DNA of 64,000 nt from Zizania palustris (Eukaryota; Streptophyta; Magnoliopsida; Poales; Poaceae). Under the pieces are notes generated by a model, which made no database searches, had not been told where the DNA came from, and saw only the letters and a list, made by a program, of their open reading frames with translations. Shown piece after piece: positions 31,101-42,327 of the stretch (within the stretch, counting starts at the first letter, position 1; each line of letters opens with the position of its first letter). The stretch is from contig JAAALK010000287.1 of assembly GCA_019279435.1 (NCBI GenBank), positions 80,975,886 to 81,039,885 on the forward strand. The letters run 5' to 3'. The position numbers and the translations under genes were made by a program.

Positions 31101-31777
31101 CATGGAGAGCCGAAGGTCGCTCTGCGATCAAGGCCTGGATTGACGAAGGACAACGCCAGAATCAGGCTCGGTCTCAAGCTTCGATCAGTCAGCCTCCTCC
31201 AAACCAGCAGGTTTAGAATTACCTTAGGATTTTCAACTATGTAAAGCACTATGCTTTTGTACACTTATGAATGAAGATTTGTTTATCATTTTTTTAGGCT
31301 TTGCCTCATATAGAAGATGTCGAAGTGTTAAATGTTAACGAGGAACTTCGCTTATTATGGGCTACCTTCGATATCTTAAAACTTCACAAGCGTCCTCGAT
31401 TTCTAGTTCCTCGAGATAGTTCTGGAGCGATTACGTCTGAAATAAGTAGAGATATATTATCTTGTATTAAAGAGGAAGAAAAAGAAGTTAACTTGGAAAC
31501 TTCGTCTTCTGAAGACATTATATGGTCCGAAGACGAAGATGAGGCTCAAGGTAAAAAGCCTAAAGAACTTGGAAGCTGGGAAAGAAGTCCCGAACGGCTT
31601 CGAACTTGGGCCGAGCTTCAACAAGAACAAAAAGACTTTAGAGCTTCGAAGGGAGGTAGAAGAGTTAAACGCAAAGTTCTTAGAACTCCCGGCACTAGAA
31701 CTAGTCGTTCCAACCCTAGCTCTAGAGATCGAAGTGGTCTTCGATTCCTTCTTGGTATAGATACCAATTTTTCATGA
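28145..31777 (+). pseudogene. Antisense accessory gene (aORF) of element E, five exons
   Basis: Deduced exons are 28145-29096, 29166-29804, 29878-30310, 30383-31210 and 31298-31777. The introns are 69, 73, 72 and 87 bp, start GT and end AG, and keep the reading phase. Exon 1 has a poly-Ala stretch and the gypsy-type transposon domain (VVVFEAFFEAGLGLQAID, LPQLSLNAVARL). Exon 2 has KKRKAEAGTSSSAKTPVKK, a bipartite nuclear-localisation-like segment, and an acidic tail. Exon 4 is a long coiled coil ending in AGIRYGEISGQVA. Exon 5 ends GIDTNFS. Breaks are TGA at 28973 and 29249, a one-base loss in the A run near 29988, TAG near 30187 and TGA near 30464. Probably a nuclear accessory protein; biochemical role unknown. 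Confidence 0.82.
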
Positions 31778-32564
31778 TGTAATCATATTTGCTCGAATAA
31801 TAAATATCGATTTAAAATTGTCTCCCTATTTATTATCCCCTCTTTGGGCGTAAGCAACTTCGAACTGTATTCAAAGATGGTTAGGCACAAAGAAAAACTT
31901 AGGAGTACAATTTTGGGGGTTCGGAGCCCCTCAGTAATTTAAAGATCTTTTAAAATCTTATAAAATGTCTTCGACTATTTGTAGTCTGAAGAATGGCAAC
32001 TTAGTACCTTCTGTTTTTGAAAGAAATCACTTGATATAACTTTCCGGACACTTTAGTGTCTTAGATAATTTGTCACTTTGGACATTCTTAACAGACATTC
32101 GAAGCTCATGGCTCAAACTCTGTTTTGTTTTGGCCTCCTTCGACTCTTTTTTGCGAATTCTGTCAAACCAGTGGTTTGGAGTTCGCAGTGGTCTCTTTGG
32201 ACTCTTTTTACGGATGTCTACAAGCCGGTGGCTTGGACTCCGCATGATTTGGTCTCCTTGGACTCTTTTTACGGATGTCTACCACCGATGGCTTGGACTC
32301 CGTATGGTGTGGTTTTGGCCTCTTTTATGGTTTCCTACAAGCCGGTGGCTTGGACTCCGGATTATGTCAGCCCCCACGTCGGAAACTTCGAACCAATGGT
32401 TCAAAGTCCGAAAATATGATTCAAATTAATGACACTTCCCTCTCGGTCAACTTCACGGTTCCAGTGCGTCCGCTCAGAAGCTGGAAGTTTATGAGGGGTA
32501 GGCACTATCTGAACCATATGCTTTATTAATTCTGAAGATGATTACAAATGATTACAAGGAGCCC
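31778..32564. other. Non-coding interval between the antisense gene and pol of element E
   Basis: The antisense gene (plus) and pol (minus) converge here. An AATAAATA-like polyadenylation motif lies at about 31795-31806 for the plus-strand gene. The interval also contains the 60-bp array. No further gene was found. Confidence 0.6.
32135..32385 (-). repeat. ~61-bp tandem repeats in 3' region of element E
   Basis: GGACTCTTTTTACGGATGTC starts at 32199 and 32260 (period 61), with degenerate units on both sides (GACTCTTTTTTGCGAATTCT at about 32141; GGCCTCTTTTATGGTTTCC at about 32319) and AAGCCGGTGGCTTGGACTCC between. On the minus strand these match the CATCCGTAAAAAGAGTCC unit of C. Confidence 0.87.
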
Positions 32565-33824
32565 CTATGCGAAGTATCGCTTTAGGTGCTCCGCATGCCA
32601 AGTATGTGCTAACTCTTCACCTTCCAAATTAGCTAATTTAAAAGAGCCAGGACGTCCTGAACGAATAATTAAGTATGGACCTTCCCATTTATTTCCTAAT
32701 TTTCTTGGCGCTATGATGCTTCGTAAAACGAGATGACCCGGTCTAAGCTCATTGATCTTAACCTTCGGGTCAAACCAAGCCTTCGTCTGCTGATGATACT
32801 TTGATAAATTGGCCACAGCTCGAAGTCTTGTCTCCTCTGTTAAATCCAGCGAAGCTTGTCTTTCTCCTTCAATCTCCGATTCAGTGCTGCGAAGTGATCC
32901 TCCTTTGAGCTCCGTTGGAGTCATAGCTTCATCTCCAAATAGCAATCTGAATGGAGTGAAACCTGTGGACCTTGTTTGCGTAGTCCGAATGGACCATAAA
33001 ATCTTCAGAAGTTCTTCGGTTCACAATCCTTTTGCCAATCCTACTATCCTTCGATTTAGCCCTGACAAAATATTTCCGTTGGCTCTTTCTACAGCTCCAT
33101 TAGACTGAGGATGTCTCACTGCAGCAAAACATAACTGGATGCCTAGATCTTCACAGAACTTTCTGAAAGGTTCTGCATCGAACTGTGTTCCATTATTAAC
33201 TGTGAGTTGTCTAGGCACTCCGAACCGGCAAATGATACTCTTCCAAAAGAATTTATGTACATTGTTCGAAGTGATAGCTGTTAAGGGCTCTGCTTCTACC
33301 CACTTTGAAAAATATTCAATAGCTACCACTGCGAACTTTAAATTTCCCTTCCCTACTGGAAAGGGACCAATCAAATCCATACCCCATCTGGCCATGGGCC
33401 ATACCGGAGCAATAACTTGAAGAGCTGTTGGTGGGCGATGACTCCGTCGACCCATCCACTGACATCCTTGGCATGTGCGGACTAAGTTCTCCGCATCTGC
33501 TACTATCATAGGCCAATAAAGCCCCTTGCGAAGTGTTTTTCCTGCTAAAGCTCGAGGGGCCAGATGGCTACCACAAAGCCCTTCATGAATTTCTCGAAGA
33601 ATATTTTGGCCTTCGGTTTGGGATATACATCGGAGTAAAGGGGAACATACTCCGGCTTTGTATAAAATACCGTTGATTATTTGATAATTCATGGCCCTGA
33701 GTTTCAATCTTGAAAACTGTGACTCTTCAGACGAATTTGCTCCTCCTTGCAAAAGTTCTATGATTGAATTTCTCCAATCTGTACTTGGAATGCAAAGAAT
33801 CTCTGCAGAGGGAATTTGTGGCAC
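32565..33824 (-). pseudogene. integrase of element E
   Basis: The zinc-binding region (EIHEGLCGSHLAPRAL ... CQGCQWMGR) precedes the core WGMDLIGPFPVGKGN (first Asp). The second-Asp motif reads LTVNNGTQFDAEPF: the catalytic Asp of TVDNGTQF is Asn (AAT). The Glu region is NGAVERANGN. A TGA replaces Trp at 33021-33023 (KGL*TEEL), and the C-terminal part resumes with FTPFRLLFGDEAMTPTE, ending HLKRYFA then TAG. Element A's first integrase copy has Asp at the same place, so the change is specific to E. Insertion activity would be lost. Confidence 0.88.
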
Positions 33825-33857
33825 CGAAGGTGTACTGAGCTCCTCATAAAAAGCCTC

Positions 33858-35702
33858 TTATGGTATATCCATAGCTCCGGCTGCAGATTTTGCTAAGATG
33901 TCCGCTTGCACATTTTCTGCTCTTGGTATACTCTGAATGGAAATACCCTTGAATTGTGCTTCGATCTTACGGATTTCTTCTAAATACTTTGCAAGCTGTG
34001 GATGCCGAACTTGAAAACTTTTATCTACGTGCCCTGCTACTATTTGAGAATCTGTCTTTATAACAACTCTTGTAGCCCCTAGAGCACGTGCTTTTCGGAG
34101 TCCCAGTAAAATCCCTTCATACTCCGCTATATTATTGGTAGACTTCAAGTTGAGTCTTGCGGAGTACATTGCTCTTTGCCCTGAAGGCGAAATTAAAACT
34201 GCTCCAACACCTGCTCCGGATGCTTGGAAAGCTCCATCAGAAAAAACAGTCCAAATTCCTTCGCTTGACTTCTCCGGAACCCACGTTGCAGGGGGAGTCC
34301 ATTCTGCTACGAAATTTGCTAAGACTTGCGATTTGATTGTTGTCCTTGCCAGAAAGGATATGCTGAAGGGTGCTAGTTCGACTGCCCACTTTCCAATTCT
34401 TCCAGTGGAGTCTTTACTTCGGAGCATATCTCCCAAAGTATACGAAGTTGGTACAATTACATTATGAGCCAAAAAATAATGTCTCAATTTCCTCGAAGCC
34501 ATTATCAGAGCATAAGTGAACTTTTCGAGCTCGGAATACCTTGTCTTCGGTCTTGACAATGCTTCGGACACAAAATAAACTGGATTTTGTACCAACTTCC
34601 CATTAAAATCCATTTCTCTGACAAGGACTGCGCTGACAGCAGAGCCTGTAGCTGCAAGGTAAAGGAGTAGGGTTTCGTCCGCAGTAGGCACCGTGAGTGT
34701 AGCAAGATTACTGAGATACTCTTTAATATCTTCGAAGCTTTTCTGACACTCCGGTGTCCATGCAAAATCTTCGGACCCTTTCAATGCTTTAAAGATGGGC
34801 AAACTTCTCTCCGCAGACCTTGCCAAAAACCTGCTAAGTGCTGCCAGACGACCAGTCAGCTTTTGCACTTGCTTTAAATTTTCTGGAGGAGCCATCTTCT
34901 GCAGCGCAGTTATCTGAGTAGGGCTAGCTTCAATCCCTCTGCTTGAAACTAAATACCCTAACAACTTCCCAGCCTTAGCTCCGAAGATGCATTTCTCGGG
35001 GTTAAGACGGATCCCACATGCCCGAAGGCTATTAAATGTTTCTGCTAAGTCTAGGCTATGTTGGTGCTTTAAAGCACTCTTTATTACAATATCATCCATA
35101 TAGGCCTCTACATTATGACCTAATTGATGACCTAGAGCCTTAGCAACTAACCTCGAAAAAGTAGCCCCGGCATTTCTTAAACCAAAGGGCATTCTTACAT
35201 AACAGAAGACTCCTGAAGGAGTTACGAAGCTTGTCTTGATTTCATCTTCACGTTTCAACCATATCTGATGATAACCGGAGTACGCTTCAAGGAAACTTAA
35301 TAACTCTGAACCTACAGTGGAGTCGACCAATTGATCAATTCGGGGCATGGGGTAGGGGTCACGAGGGCATGCTTTATTCAAGGATGTGAAATCAATGCAC
35401 ATGCGCCACTTCCCGAAAGATTTCTTCCTGACGAAGACTGGGTTGGCTAACCATTCTGTGTGAGCCACTTCTCTGATAATCCCAGCCTTCTTCAATTTTT
35501 CAACTTCGTCTTTGGCAAGAACAGCTCTTTCTGCAGACATTTTTCGGAGTCCTTGCTGAACAGGCCGGGCCTTCGGGTTTACAAGTAAACTGTGCTCAAT
35601 AATATCCCGACTGACTCCGGTGATGTCTTCGTCAGACCAAGCAAAGACATCTAAATTCTCCTCAACTACTTTCTCCAAGGAGGTAGCAACTTCTGGAGGC
35701 AA
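33858..35702 (-). CDS. RT with gypsy and archaeal-type RNase H of element E, 614 open codons
   Basis: A single open frame covers: RT from about residue 80 (KWRMCIDFTSLNKACPRD, YSGYHQIW, MPFGLRNAGATFSR), catalytic YMDD at residues 201-204, thumb FGAKAGKLLGYLVSSRG, a degenerate gypsy RNase H (about 340-450, catalytic acids not evident), then aRNH with Asp489 (SDGAFQASG), Glu527 (NNIAEYEG) and Asp551 (IKTDSQ). It begins in the protease-RT linker, so the first Met is not the true start; it was part of a Gag-Pol polyprotein. It ends at TAA 33858-33860, where A reads Glu, just before integrase. It is the best preserved enzyme frame in the window. Confidence 0.9.
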   Translation of the reverse strand: MPPEVATSLEKVVEENLDVFAWSDEDITGVSRDIIEHSLLVNPKARPVQQGLRKMSAERAVLAKDEVEKLKKAGIIREVAHTEWLANPVFVRKKSFGKWRMCIDFTSLNKACPRDPYPMPRIDQLVDSTVGSELLSFLEAYSGYHQIWLKREDEIKTSFVTPSGVFCYVRMPFGLRNAGATFSRLVAKALGHQLGHNVEAYMDDIVIKSALKHQHSLDLAETFNSLRACGIRLNPEKCIFGAKAGKLLGYLVSSRGIEASPTQITALQKMAPPENLKQVQKLTGRLAALSRFLARSAERSLPIFKALKGSEDFAWTPECQKSFEDIKEYLSNLATLTVPTADETLLLYLAATGSAVSAVLVREMDFNGKLVQNPVYFVSEALSRPKTRYSELEKFTYALIMASRKLRHYFLAHNVIVPTSYTLGDMLRSKDSTGRIGKWAVELAPFSISFLARTTIKSQVLANFVAEWTPPATWVPEKSSEGIWTVFSDGAFQASGAGVGAVLISPSGQRAMYSARLNLKSTNNIAEYEGILLGLRKARALGATRVVIKTDSQIVAGHVDKSFQVRHPQLAKYLEEIRKIEAQFKGISIQSIPRAENVQADILAKSAAGAMDIP

Positions 35703-35716
35703 ATCTTTACCAAATT

Positions 35717-36889
35717 TGATATGCCCACACCGACCACACCATCAAGTATACCGACTACATCAAGCAAGATGGAACAATCATCATGTCAAGCTGAACCAGC
35801 TCATGTCTTCGATGGACCAATTACTCGTAACCGAGCTAAACAGCTACAACAAGAGGTGCACGCGCTACTTTGTGATATTCCATTTATTAATGAGAATTAT
35901 ATACTTCCTAAATCGTGCATGTTGCTATTACTCAGGTTCACCAAGGAGGATGACAAGGACATGCCGAGACTGAACCAGAGAGGAGAACTACGTCGAACCA
36001 GTTCGGCATGGCAGAACTGTCATGAAGAAACAGTCATATCTCTTGATTCATAAAAGCTTTGAAGGTCCATGAGTACTTGTTGGAAAGGTGTTGAAGTCAA
36101 CTTTCTAATGCCACTAAGTTCCGAGTGCTTTAGAGCTTCCAGCTTGGCAGCTGAGTGCTTTTGGTGCAGACTGTTCAGAAGATCAATAGTCAGCTTGATA
36201 TCCAAGTTTTCCGTGAGAAACTGTATCGCTCTACAATATTTCGTGAAGCATTCTACACATGGTGTGAAAGGTTATCAAATTAGCTTTCCATAGCATCTGG
36301 TCCCGCGTCTTTTGGATGTTCCTAGGTGGAGTTATGATTAAAACATTGAAGACCACTCGCAAGGCCAGAAGACAAGCGGGAGATTGACGACCACTGCATG
36401 AATGATCAAAACCGTTGGCCTTCCACCTTCCCACGTGAATCTTTTAGTTCACATATATGTTAGAGACTAGTTATTAGTATAAATACCCCTTATTTGTAAT
36501 CCAAGGGGGACTTTTTGATGAATTAAGATTATTCCAGTGATATGTGCAGCCGAGCTGCTTGAGTGTCTTACTCAACCCTTGTTCTTCCTTGTTCTTCTTG
36601 AACTTGTGGAGAGATCTCTCTGAGATCCACTAATTCGTGCTCTGCGGGTTCCAGTACGGCTGCCCCGTCTTGTGTGGATTAGCTCCGGTTGTGGTTCTGC
36701 GGTCGTTCGGAGATCAAGTCGAAGTCTTCGCGGTTTCGGTGTCTCTCTCCCCGTCGCTTGGTCGCATCCAACCTTGGCCAGGTGTAAAGCCTTTTACCCC
36801 GCTGAATTTTTTCAGCAAGTTATCCCCATTACCTAAACCTACTGTCGTGAAGATCGGGCCAATTCGCCGAGCCGATTCGGTGCGTATCA
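35717..36889 (+). repeat. 5' LTR of element F (1173 bp)
   Basis: It begins TGATATGCCC and ends GTGCGTATCA, a 5-bp terminal inverted repeat. TATAAATA at 36478-36485 and downstream GGGGGACTTTTTGATG mark the promoter/R region. It is nearly identical to 42328-43499. Confidence 0.95.
36478..36485 (+). promoter_or_regulatory. TATA box of element F (5' LTR)
   Basis: TATAAATA followed by CCCCTTATTTG; the identical box is at 43089-43096 in the 3' LTR. It would drive the genomic RNA. Confidence 0.8.
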
Positions 36890-36891
36890 AG

Positions 36892-36903
36892 TGGTATCAG
36901 AGC
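36892..36903 (+). other. Primer-binding site of element F
   Basis: TGGTATCAGAGC, 2 bp after the 5' LTR, is complementary to initiator tRNA-Met. The leader 36904-37587 is non-coding and includes a purine-rich AAAAAAGAAG-type stretch at about 37160-37215. Confidence 0.95.
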
Positions 36904-37587
36904 TATCGTTATCATGGTAGGTTCATTTTTTTTCCACCCACCCTCCCACCCTTTTCAATCTGTTACAGTTTTCACCACCCACATATTCATCCCTGTGTTT
37001 ATCTTTTACATATATTTGTTTGTCCTATAGTCCAATGCCTAAAAAAATATACCTATAGCCCTTTTGACGATACTGTTATCTTGTGTTTGTGTTTTTCCAG
37101 TTGCTAGTCACCACCATTTACATATATCTTTTGTAATCAGCACCCCTGTTAGTGTTATAAAAAAAGAAGAGTAAAAAAAAGAAGAAAGAAAGAATATAGT
37201 AAAAAAAAGGGAGAGAGCACAAGTGAAAAGATTCTAAAAAAAATTGTGTTACGGTTGTTTGCTGAAATTTTCAGTTTTCATATCCAAGTTGGTGGTAATC
37301 TTGATAGCAGCAATTTTTTTTATCTTTTGAGCACATCTTTTTCACTTGATTTGCAGTACCGTAGGCCTCCTTGTTCAGCCACCTATAGCTCCACCAAAAC
37401 CCTGAACCGAGACTTTCGATTTGAAATCCTTACGACCTCATTACCACCTCTGTTGAAGCTGTCACACCAGCACCACCACAGTTCTTGAGATCAGGCAAGA
37501 ACTTGGGTAAGTAGGAGGTGAGATCGAGTGTGTCCAAATATTTTTTTCCTCTTTCCACATTTTCCCTTTTTTCTTGCTGCTCCTAAC

Positions 37588-38870
37588 ATGGCAGACTCAG
37601 ATTCAAGTGTTCATGGTGGACGCCGTGGTGATAGGGAACCCCCTGTCTCACGGTATGAGATGCGTCGCATGGCTGGAGGACGTAGAGCACGTCGTGATCA
37701 AGAGGACCGGCATCGAGCTGAGCGGAGTCCGGTGATGAGAATTCTGGTTTCGGTCATGAATTCAATCATTTCGGAGATGGCCCTGAAGGATCTGTTGGTG
37801 GTCGCCATGCTGATTTTAATAATTACCATGGTGGGCGTCGCGCACATAGGCGTAATGCTGATGGTCGCCGCGTGCATTTTGAAGACAAAGAGTTTGAAGA
37901 TCAAGATCATGACGAAGGATCTCATGATGATGAAAATCCTTTCGGTCAAGGTGGCAGGTTTGATCGGCGTCATCATCACCGACCTGCTGATTTTGAAGAA
38001 AGGGAATACCATCGTGGTAATCGTCCTCATGACAACCTAGATAACATCGCTCGTGTCAAGTTGAGTATTCCAAAGTTTACTGGAAAGGAGATTCCTGATG
38101 AATTTCTTGAATGGGCTGAGCAGTGTGATCAAATATTCCGAGTACATAATCTTTCAGCTCAGCGCCGCGTGAATCTTGCTTCGGTGGAACTCTCTTGATA
38201 CGCTCTCACTTGGTGGAACCAAGTGCAAGAGAATCAACGTGATTTGGGACGCGGATATATCAATACATGGGAGGAGATGAAGCAAGTGATGAGAAGGCGA
38301 TTCGTGCCATCTAGCTATCAGCGTGATCTCAGGAACCAGTTGCAAATGTTAAAGCAAGGGAAGAGATCAGTTGATGAGTATTTCAAGGAGATGGAGCTAC
38401 TGTTGGTGCGGGCTGGAATAAGAGAAGATGCATAGTCAACAATGGCAAGATTTCTAGGTCTTAATGAAGAAATTTCTGGTTTTGTGGAGATGTTTCCATA
38501 TCGTACCTTGCAGGATCTTGTTGATCAAGCTATGCGAATAGAGCAGAAGATTCAGCAAGAGTCACGTGGCAAATATTATGGCAGTCATTCTATTGCTGCC
38601 CCATGGCGCAAATAGCAGGCAAGTACTTCCTATGGTGGTGGACGATCTCAAGGCGCTGCAGCCAAGTTTTCTCAATCATTTGTTCCATCGAAGATGGCAG
38701 CCTCCACAGCATCATCACCAACAACTCAGCAGCGACCCGCTGCAAGTTCAGCAGCCCAAAGCAATGTCTCGAGAGCTACATCTTCTTCTCGAAGCAGAGA
38801 AATTGTATGCCATAAATGCCACGGTCGTGGGCACATTGTTGCACAATGCCCAAGCAAGAGGACCATGTTG
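37588..38870 (+). pseudogene. gag of element F
   Basis: It starts MADSDSSVHGGRRGDREPP, an Arg/Asp/His-rich N-terminus. A frameshift near 37735 moves it into the frame of HFEDKEFEDQDHDEGSHDD. The gag domain follows: IPKFTGKEIPDEFLEWAEQC, YALTWWNQVQ, RRRFVPSSYQRDLRNQ and KQGKRSVDEYFKEM. Stops are at 38196-38198 (TGA), 38433-38435 (TAG) and about 38613. The zinc knuckle CHKCHGRGHIVAQC (about 38808-38850) has the full CX2CX4HX4C pattern. Confidence 0.87.
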
Positions 38871-39962
38871 TTGAATGATAAAGGTGAATGGGAGTCCGAG
38901 AGTGATCCGGAAGATGCTGAACCGATATGTGATGAAGAAATTGAGGAGGAAAGGAATGAGATCCAGCCTGAAGAAGGAGAACATAATTGCTTTATTTCTC
39001 TACGAGTGCTTAGTGTAACAACAGAAAAGGCAGACAATGGGCAGCGACATAATTTGTTCCATACCCGTGGGCTAATCAAAGATAAGGTGTGTCGCATCAT
39101 CGTTGATAATGGCAGCTGCAACAATATTGCTAGCCAAGAATTGGTGGACAGATTGGGACTGAAAACACGGCGTCATCCTAGTCCATACAAGATGCAGTGG
39201 CTTAATGATTGTGGTGCGCTGTGTGTCAGTCATACTATGACGGTACCGTTCTCTGTTGGTAAATACAATGATCATGTTGAGTGCGACGTGGTGCCTATGC
39301 AAGCCTGCCAGTTCCTGCTCGGTCGACCATGGCTATATGATCGTGATGTTCAGATTCTTGGACGGACCAACAAGCTGTCTTTTGCTTACAAAGGCGAGCG
39401 AATTTCCTTGCTTCCTTTGACACCGGAAGAAATTTTGAAGGATGATATCGGGAAGAAACAGCGCGAGAGCGAGCACCACTTGCGAGTGAGCCACAAAAAT
39501 AGTAAGAAAGAGTGTCCACAGCCAAATCAAACCCCACAGCTGCAACGAACCCAGAAACCGGGAAAAGAGGGTTTCGTAATGATGGCTAGGAAGGGGGATA
39601 TCAAAGAATTGAGTGAACCCAATGCCATGTTCTTTGTACTTATGTACAAGGACACATTTCTTTCTACTAATGCCTTACCCTCTACCCTACCAAGTACTAT
39701 TTTGAATGTCTTGCAAGAATATGAAGATATCCTTCCGGACGAAGTACCACCAGGACTGCCACCTAAGAGAGGGATCGAGCATCAAATCGACTTGGTTCCT
39801 GGTGCGTCACTTCCGAACAGGGCTGCATACCGCACCAACCCAGAGGAGACAAAAGAAATTCAGCGCCAAGTGGAGGAATTGATGAAAAAAGGATATGTAC
39901 AGGAAAGTCTTTCCCCTTGTGTTGTCCCTGTTCTTTTAGTGCCTAAGAAAGATGGGTCTTAG
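38871..39962 (+). pseudogene. aspartic protease and RT N-terminus of element F
   Basis: An acidic linker is followed by the protease with active site VDNGSCNNIASQELV (DNG) near 39100, SYNDHVECDVVPMQAC-like strand and FLLGRPWLYDRDVQ. RT sequence starts with EVPPGLPPKRGIEHQID and AYRTNPEETKEIQRQ and is stopped by TAG at 39960-39962 in GS*RMCVDC, where relatives have Trp (TGG). Confidence 0.88.
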
Positions 39963-40844
39963 AGAATGTGTGTGGATTGCCGCGCAATTAACAACATCAC
40001 AGTAAGATATAGGCATCCCATTCCTCGCTTAGATGATATGCTTGATGAACTTAGTGGTGCTATTTTTTTCACTAAAATTGATTTAAGAAGTGGCTATCAT
40101 CAGATTCGTATGAAAGAAGGCGATGAGTGGAAAACAACCTTTAAAACAAAGTTTGGATTGTATGAATGGTTAGTGATGCCCTTCGGTTTAACCAATGCAC
40201 CTAGTACATTTATGCGATTAATGAATCATGTGCTTAGAACTTTCATTGGTAAATTTGTTGTGGTTTATTTTGATGACATCCTAATCTACAGCAAGACTCT
40301 TGAAGAACATGTTGCACATATCTAGAGCGTGCTTGCTGTCCTGCGTGAACAAAAATTGTACGCTAACCTTGAGAAGTGCACCTTCTGCACCGACAAGGTA
40401 GTATTCCTTGGTTTTGTTATTTCAGGACAAGGCGTGGAGGTGGATGCTGAGAAAGTAAAAGATGTACACGAATGGACGCCACCACAGAATGTGAGCCAAG
40501 TGAGAAGCTTCCTTGGACTAGCTGGTTTCTACCGGCGATTTGTGAAAGATTTCAGCACAATCGCTGCTCCAATAAATGAGCTGACCAAGAAAGACGTACA
40601 TTTCAATTGGGGAGAAGCACAACAAAAGGATTTTGAAGAATTAAAGACGAAGCTCACAACAACCCCAGTCCTTGCACTTCCAGATTTCAACAAGGCATTT
40701 GAAATTGAATGTGATGCAAGTGGAGTTGGGATTGGAGGCGTGCTGATGCAGGAAAAGAGACCAATTGCATTCTTCAGTGAAAAGCTAAGTGGTCCAACTT
40801 TGAATTATTCAGTTTATGATAAAGAATTATATGCTCTTGTTTGA
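39963..40844 (+). pseudogene. RT core and RNase H start of element F
   Basis: The stretch contains RMCVDCRAINNITVRYRHPI, FTKIDLRSGYHQIRM, MPFGLTNAPSTF and catalytic YFDDILIYSK (about 40267). It is stopped by TAG at 40323-40325. It continues with EKCTFCTDKVVFLGFV, LGLAGFYRRFVKDFS and the RNase H start IECDASGVGIGGVLMQE to TGA at 40842-40844, at an expected Arg. These motifs are all intact. Confidence 0.9.
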
Positions 40845-42327
40845 AGTATGGAAACTTGGCAACACTACCTTTATCCTAAAGAATTTGTGATACATTCAGA
40901 CCATGAATCATTGAAACATCTTAAGGGACAACTAAAACTGAATAAACGACATGCTAAGTGGAGTGAATTTATTGAGTCCTTTCCTTATATTGTCAAATAT
41001 AAGAAAGGTCAAGACAATATTGTAGCTGATGCTTTATCTCGACGACATGCTTTGGTCACACAACTTGATGCTAAAATTCTCGGCTTGGAAAGTATAAAGG
41101 AATTATATGCCACTGATTCGTACTTTGCTGAACCATATGCCAAGTGTGGTAATGACAAAGGATGGGAAAAGTATCATGTGCATGATGGATTTTTATTTCG
41201 CGCTAACAAACTTTGTATTCCAGATTGCTCTGTTCGAATTTTACTTGTGCAGGAAGCTCATGCAGGTGGACTTATGGGCCATTTTGGAGCCAAGAAGACG
41301 GAGCAAGTGCTTGCCGACCATTTCTTTTGGCCAAAACTGAGACGAGATGTAGAGAGACATGTTCTTCGCTGCGAAAACTGCCACAAAGCTAAGTCTCGTC
41401 TGAACCCTCATGGTTTATATACTCCTCTTCCTATTCCTAATGCACCTTGGGAGGACATTTCAATGGATTTTGTTCTTGGGTTACCACGGACCAAAAGGTG
41501 AAAGGATTCAATTTTTGTCGTGGTTGATCGTTTCAGCAAAATGGCACATTTTATTCCTTGCCACAAGAGCGACGATGCTTCCCATATTGCTGAATTATTT
41601 TTCAGGGAAATTGTGCGACTACATGGAGTACCACGTACCATTGTGTCAGATCGTGACACCAAGTTCTTAAGCTACTTTTGGAAGACATTGTGGGGCAAAC
41701 TTGGGACAAGACTGCTGTTCTCCACAACATGTCATCCACAAACGGACGGCCAAACTGAAGTTGTGAATCGCACACTATCAATGTTGCTGCGAGCTGTCCT
41801 TAAGAAGAACCTAAAACTATGGGAAGAAAGCTTGCCACATGTTGAGTTTGCATACAATCGGGCAGTACACTCGACCACTAGATTTTGTCCATTTGAAATT
41901 GTATATGGATTCAAACCCACTGCTCCCATAGATCTTTTGCCTTTACCCATGCAAGAACGTGTGAACTTCGACGCAAGCAGTCGAGCTGAATTTGTCAAGA
42001 ACATTCATGATAGAGCTCGGGCCAATATTGAAAGGATGACCTAGAAGTATGAGAAGCACGCTAACAAGGGTCGCAAGAAGGTATTATTCGTACCAGGGGA
42101 CTTGGTTTGGGTGCACCTTCGGAAGGATCGTTTTCCAGAGCCGCGCAAGAGCAAGTTGCAACCCCGGGCTGACGGACCATTCAAAGTTCTACGCAAGATC
42201 AATGACAACGCTTATGAAATTGATCTGCCAAGTACTTATGGTGTGAGTACCAGTTTTAATGTGTCCGACCTCTCTCCATTCTTTGGATTGGACGAGTCGA
42301 GGACGACTCTTTTTCAAGGGGGGAGGA
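40845..42327 (+). pseudogene. RNase H end and integrase of element F
   Basis: RNase H ends with IHSDHESLKHL and NIVADALSRR. The integrase zinc-binding region (EAHAGGLMGHFGAKKTEQ ... CENCHKAKSR) and core (ISMDFVLGLPR, IVSDRDTKFLS, TDGQTEVVNRTLS) follow, then the tail PGDLVWVHLRKDRFPEP and FNVSDLSPFF. Stops are TGA at 41499-41501 and TAG at 42042-42044 (Gln position). The last codons run into the PPT AAGGGGGGAGGA (42316-42327) and the LTR. Confidence 0.9.

Larger units (their letters stand above)
27218..35716 (-). mobile_element. Tat element E, minus strand
   Basis: Reading from 35716 to 27218: end of protease linker, RT plus two RNase H domains, integrase, 3' repeats, antisense gene, PPT, 3' LTR. 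It is inserted in copia fragment D on the left (flank CTCGG at 27213-27217) and cut by element F at 35717. Gag, most of the protease and the 5' LTR are not visible; they should lie beyond F and may be in the assembly gap. It is the best preserved Tat copy here. Confidence 0.93.

Noticed and set aside
37528..38040. 170-codon hydrophobic protein, possible membrane protein at the start of F
   Set aside because: Only the first ~50 codons are the true gag frame; the hydrophobic remainder is the shifted frame after a frameshift near 37735, while the gag protein continues in the neighbouring frame.
42044..42327. Chromodomain at the end of F integrase
   Set aside because: The tail ends in FNVSDLSPFFGLDES and the PPT; no aromatic/acidic chromodomain pattern as in B (14970-15110) is present.
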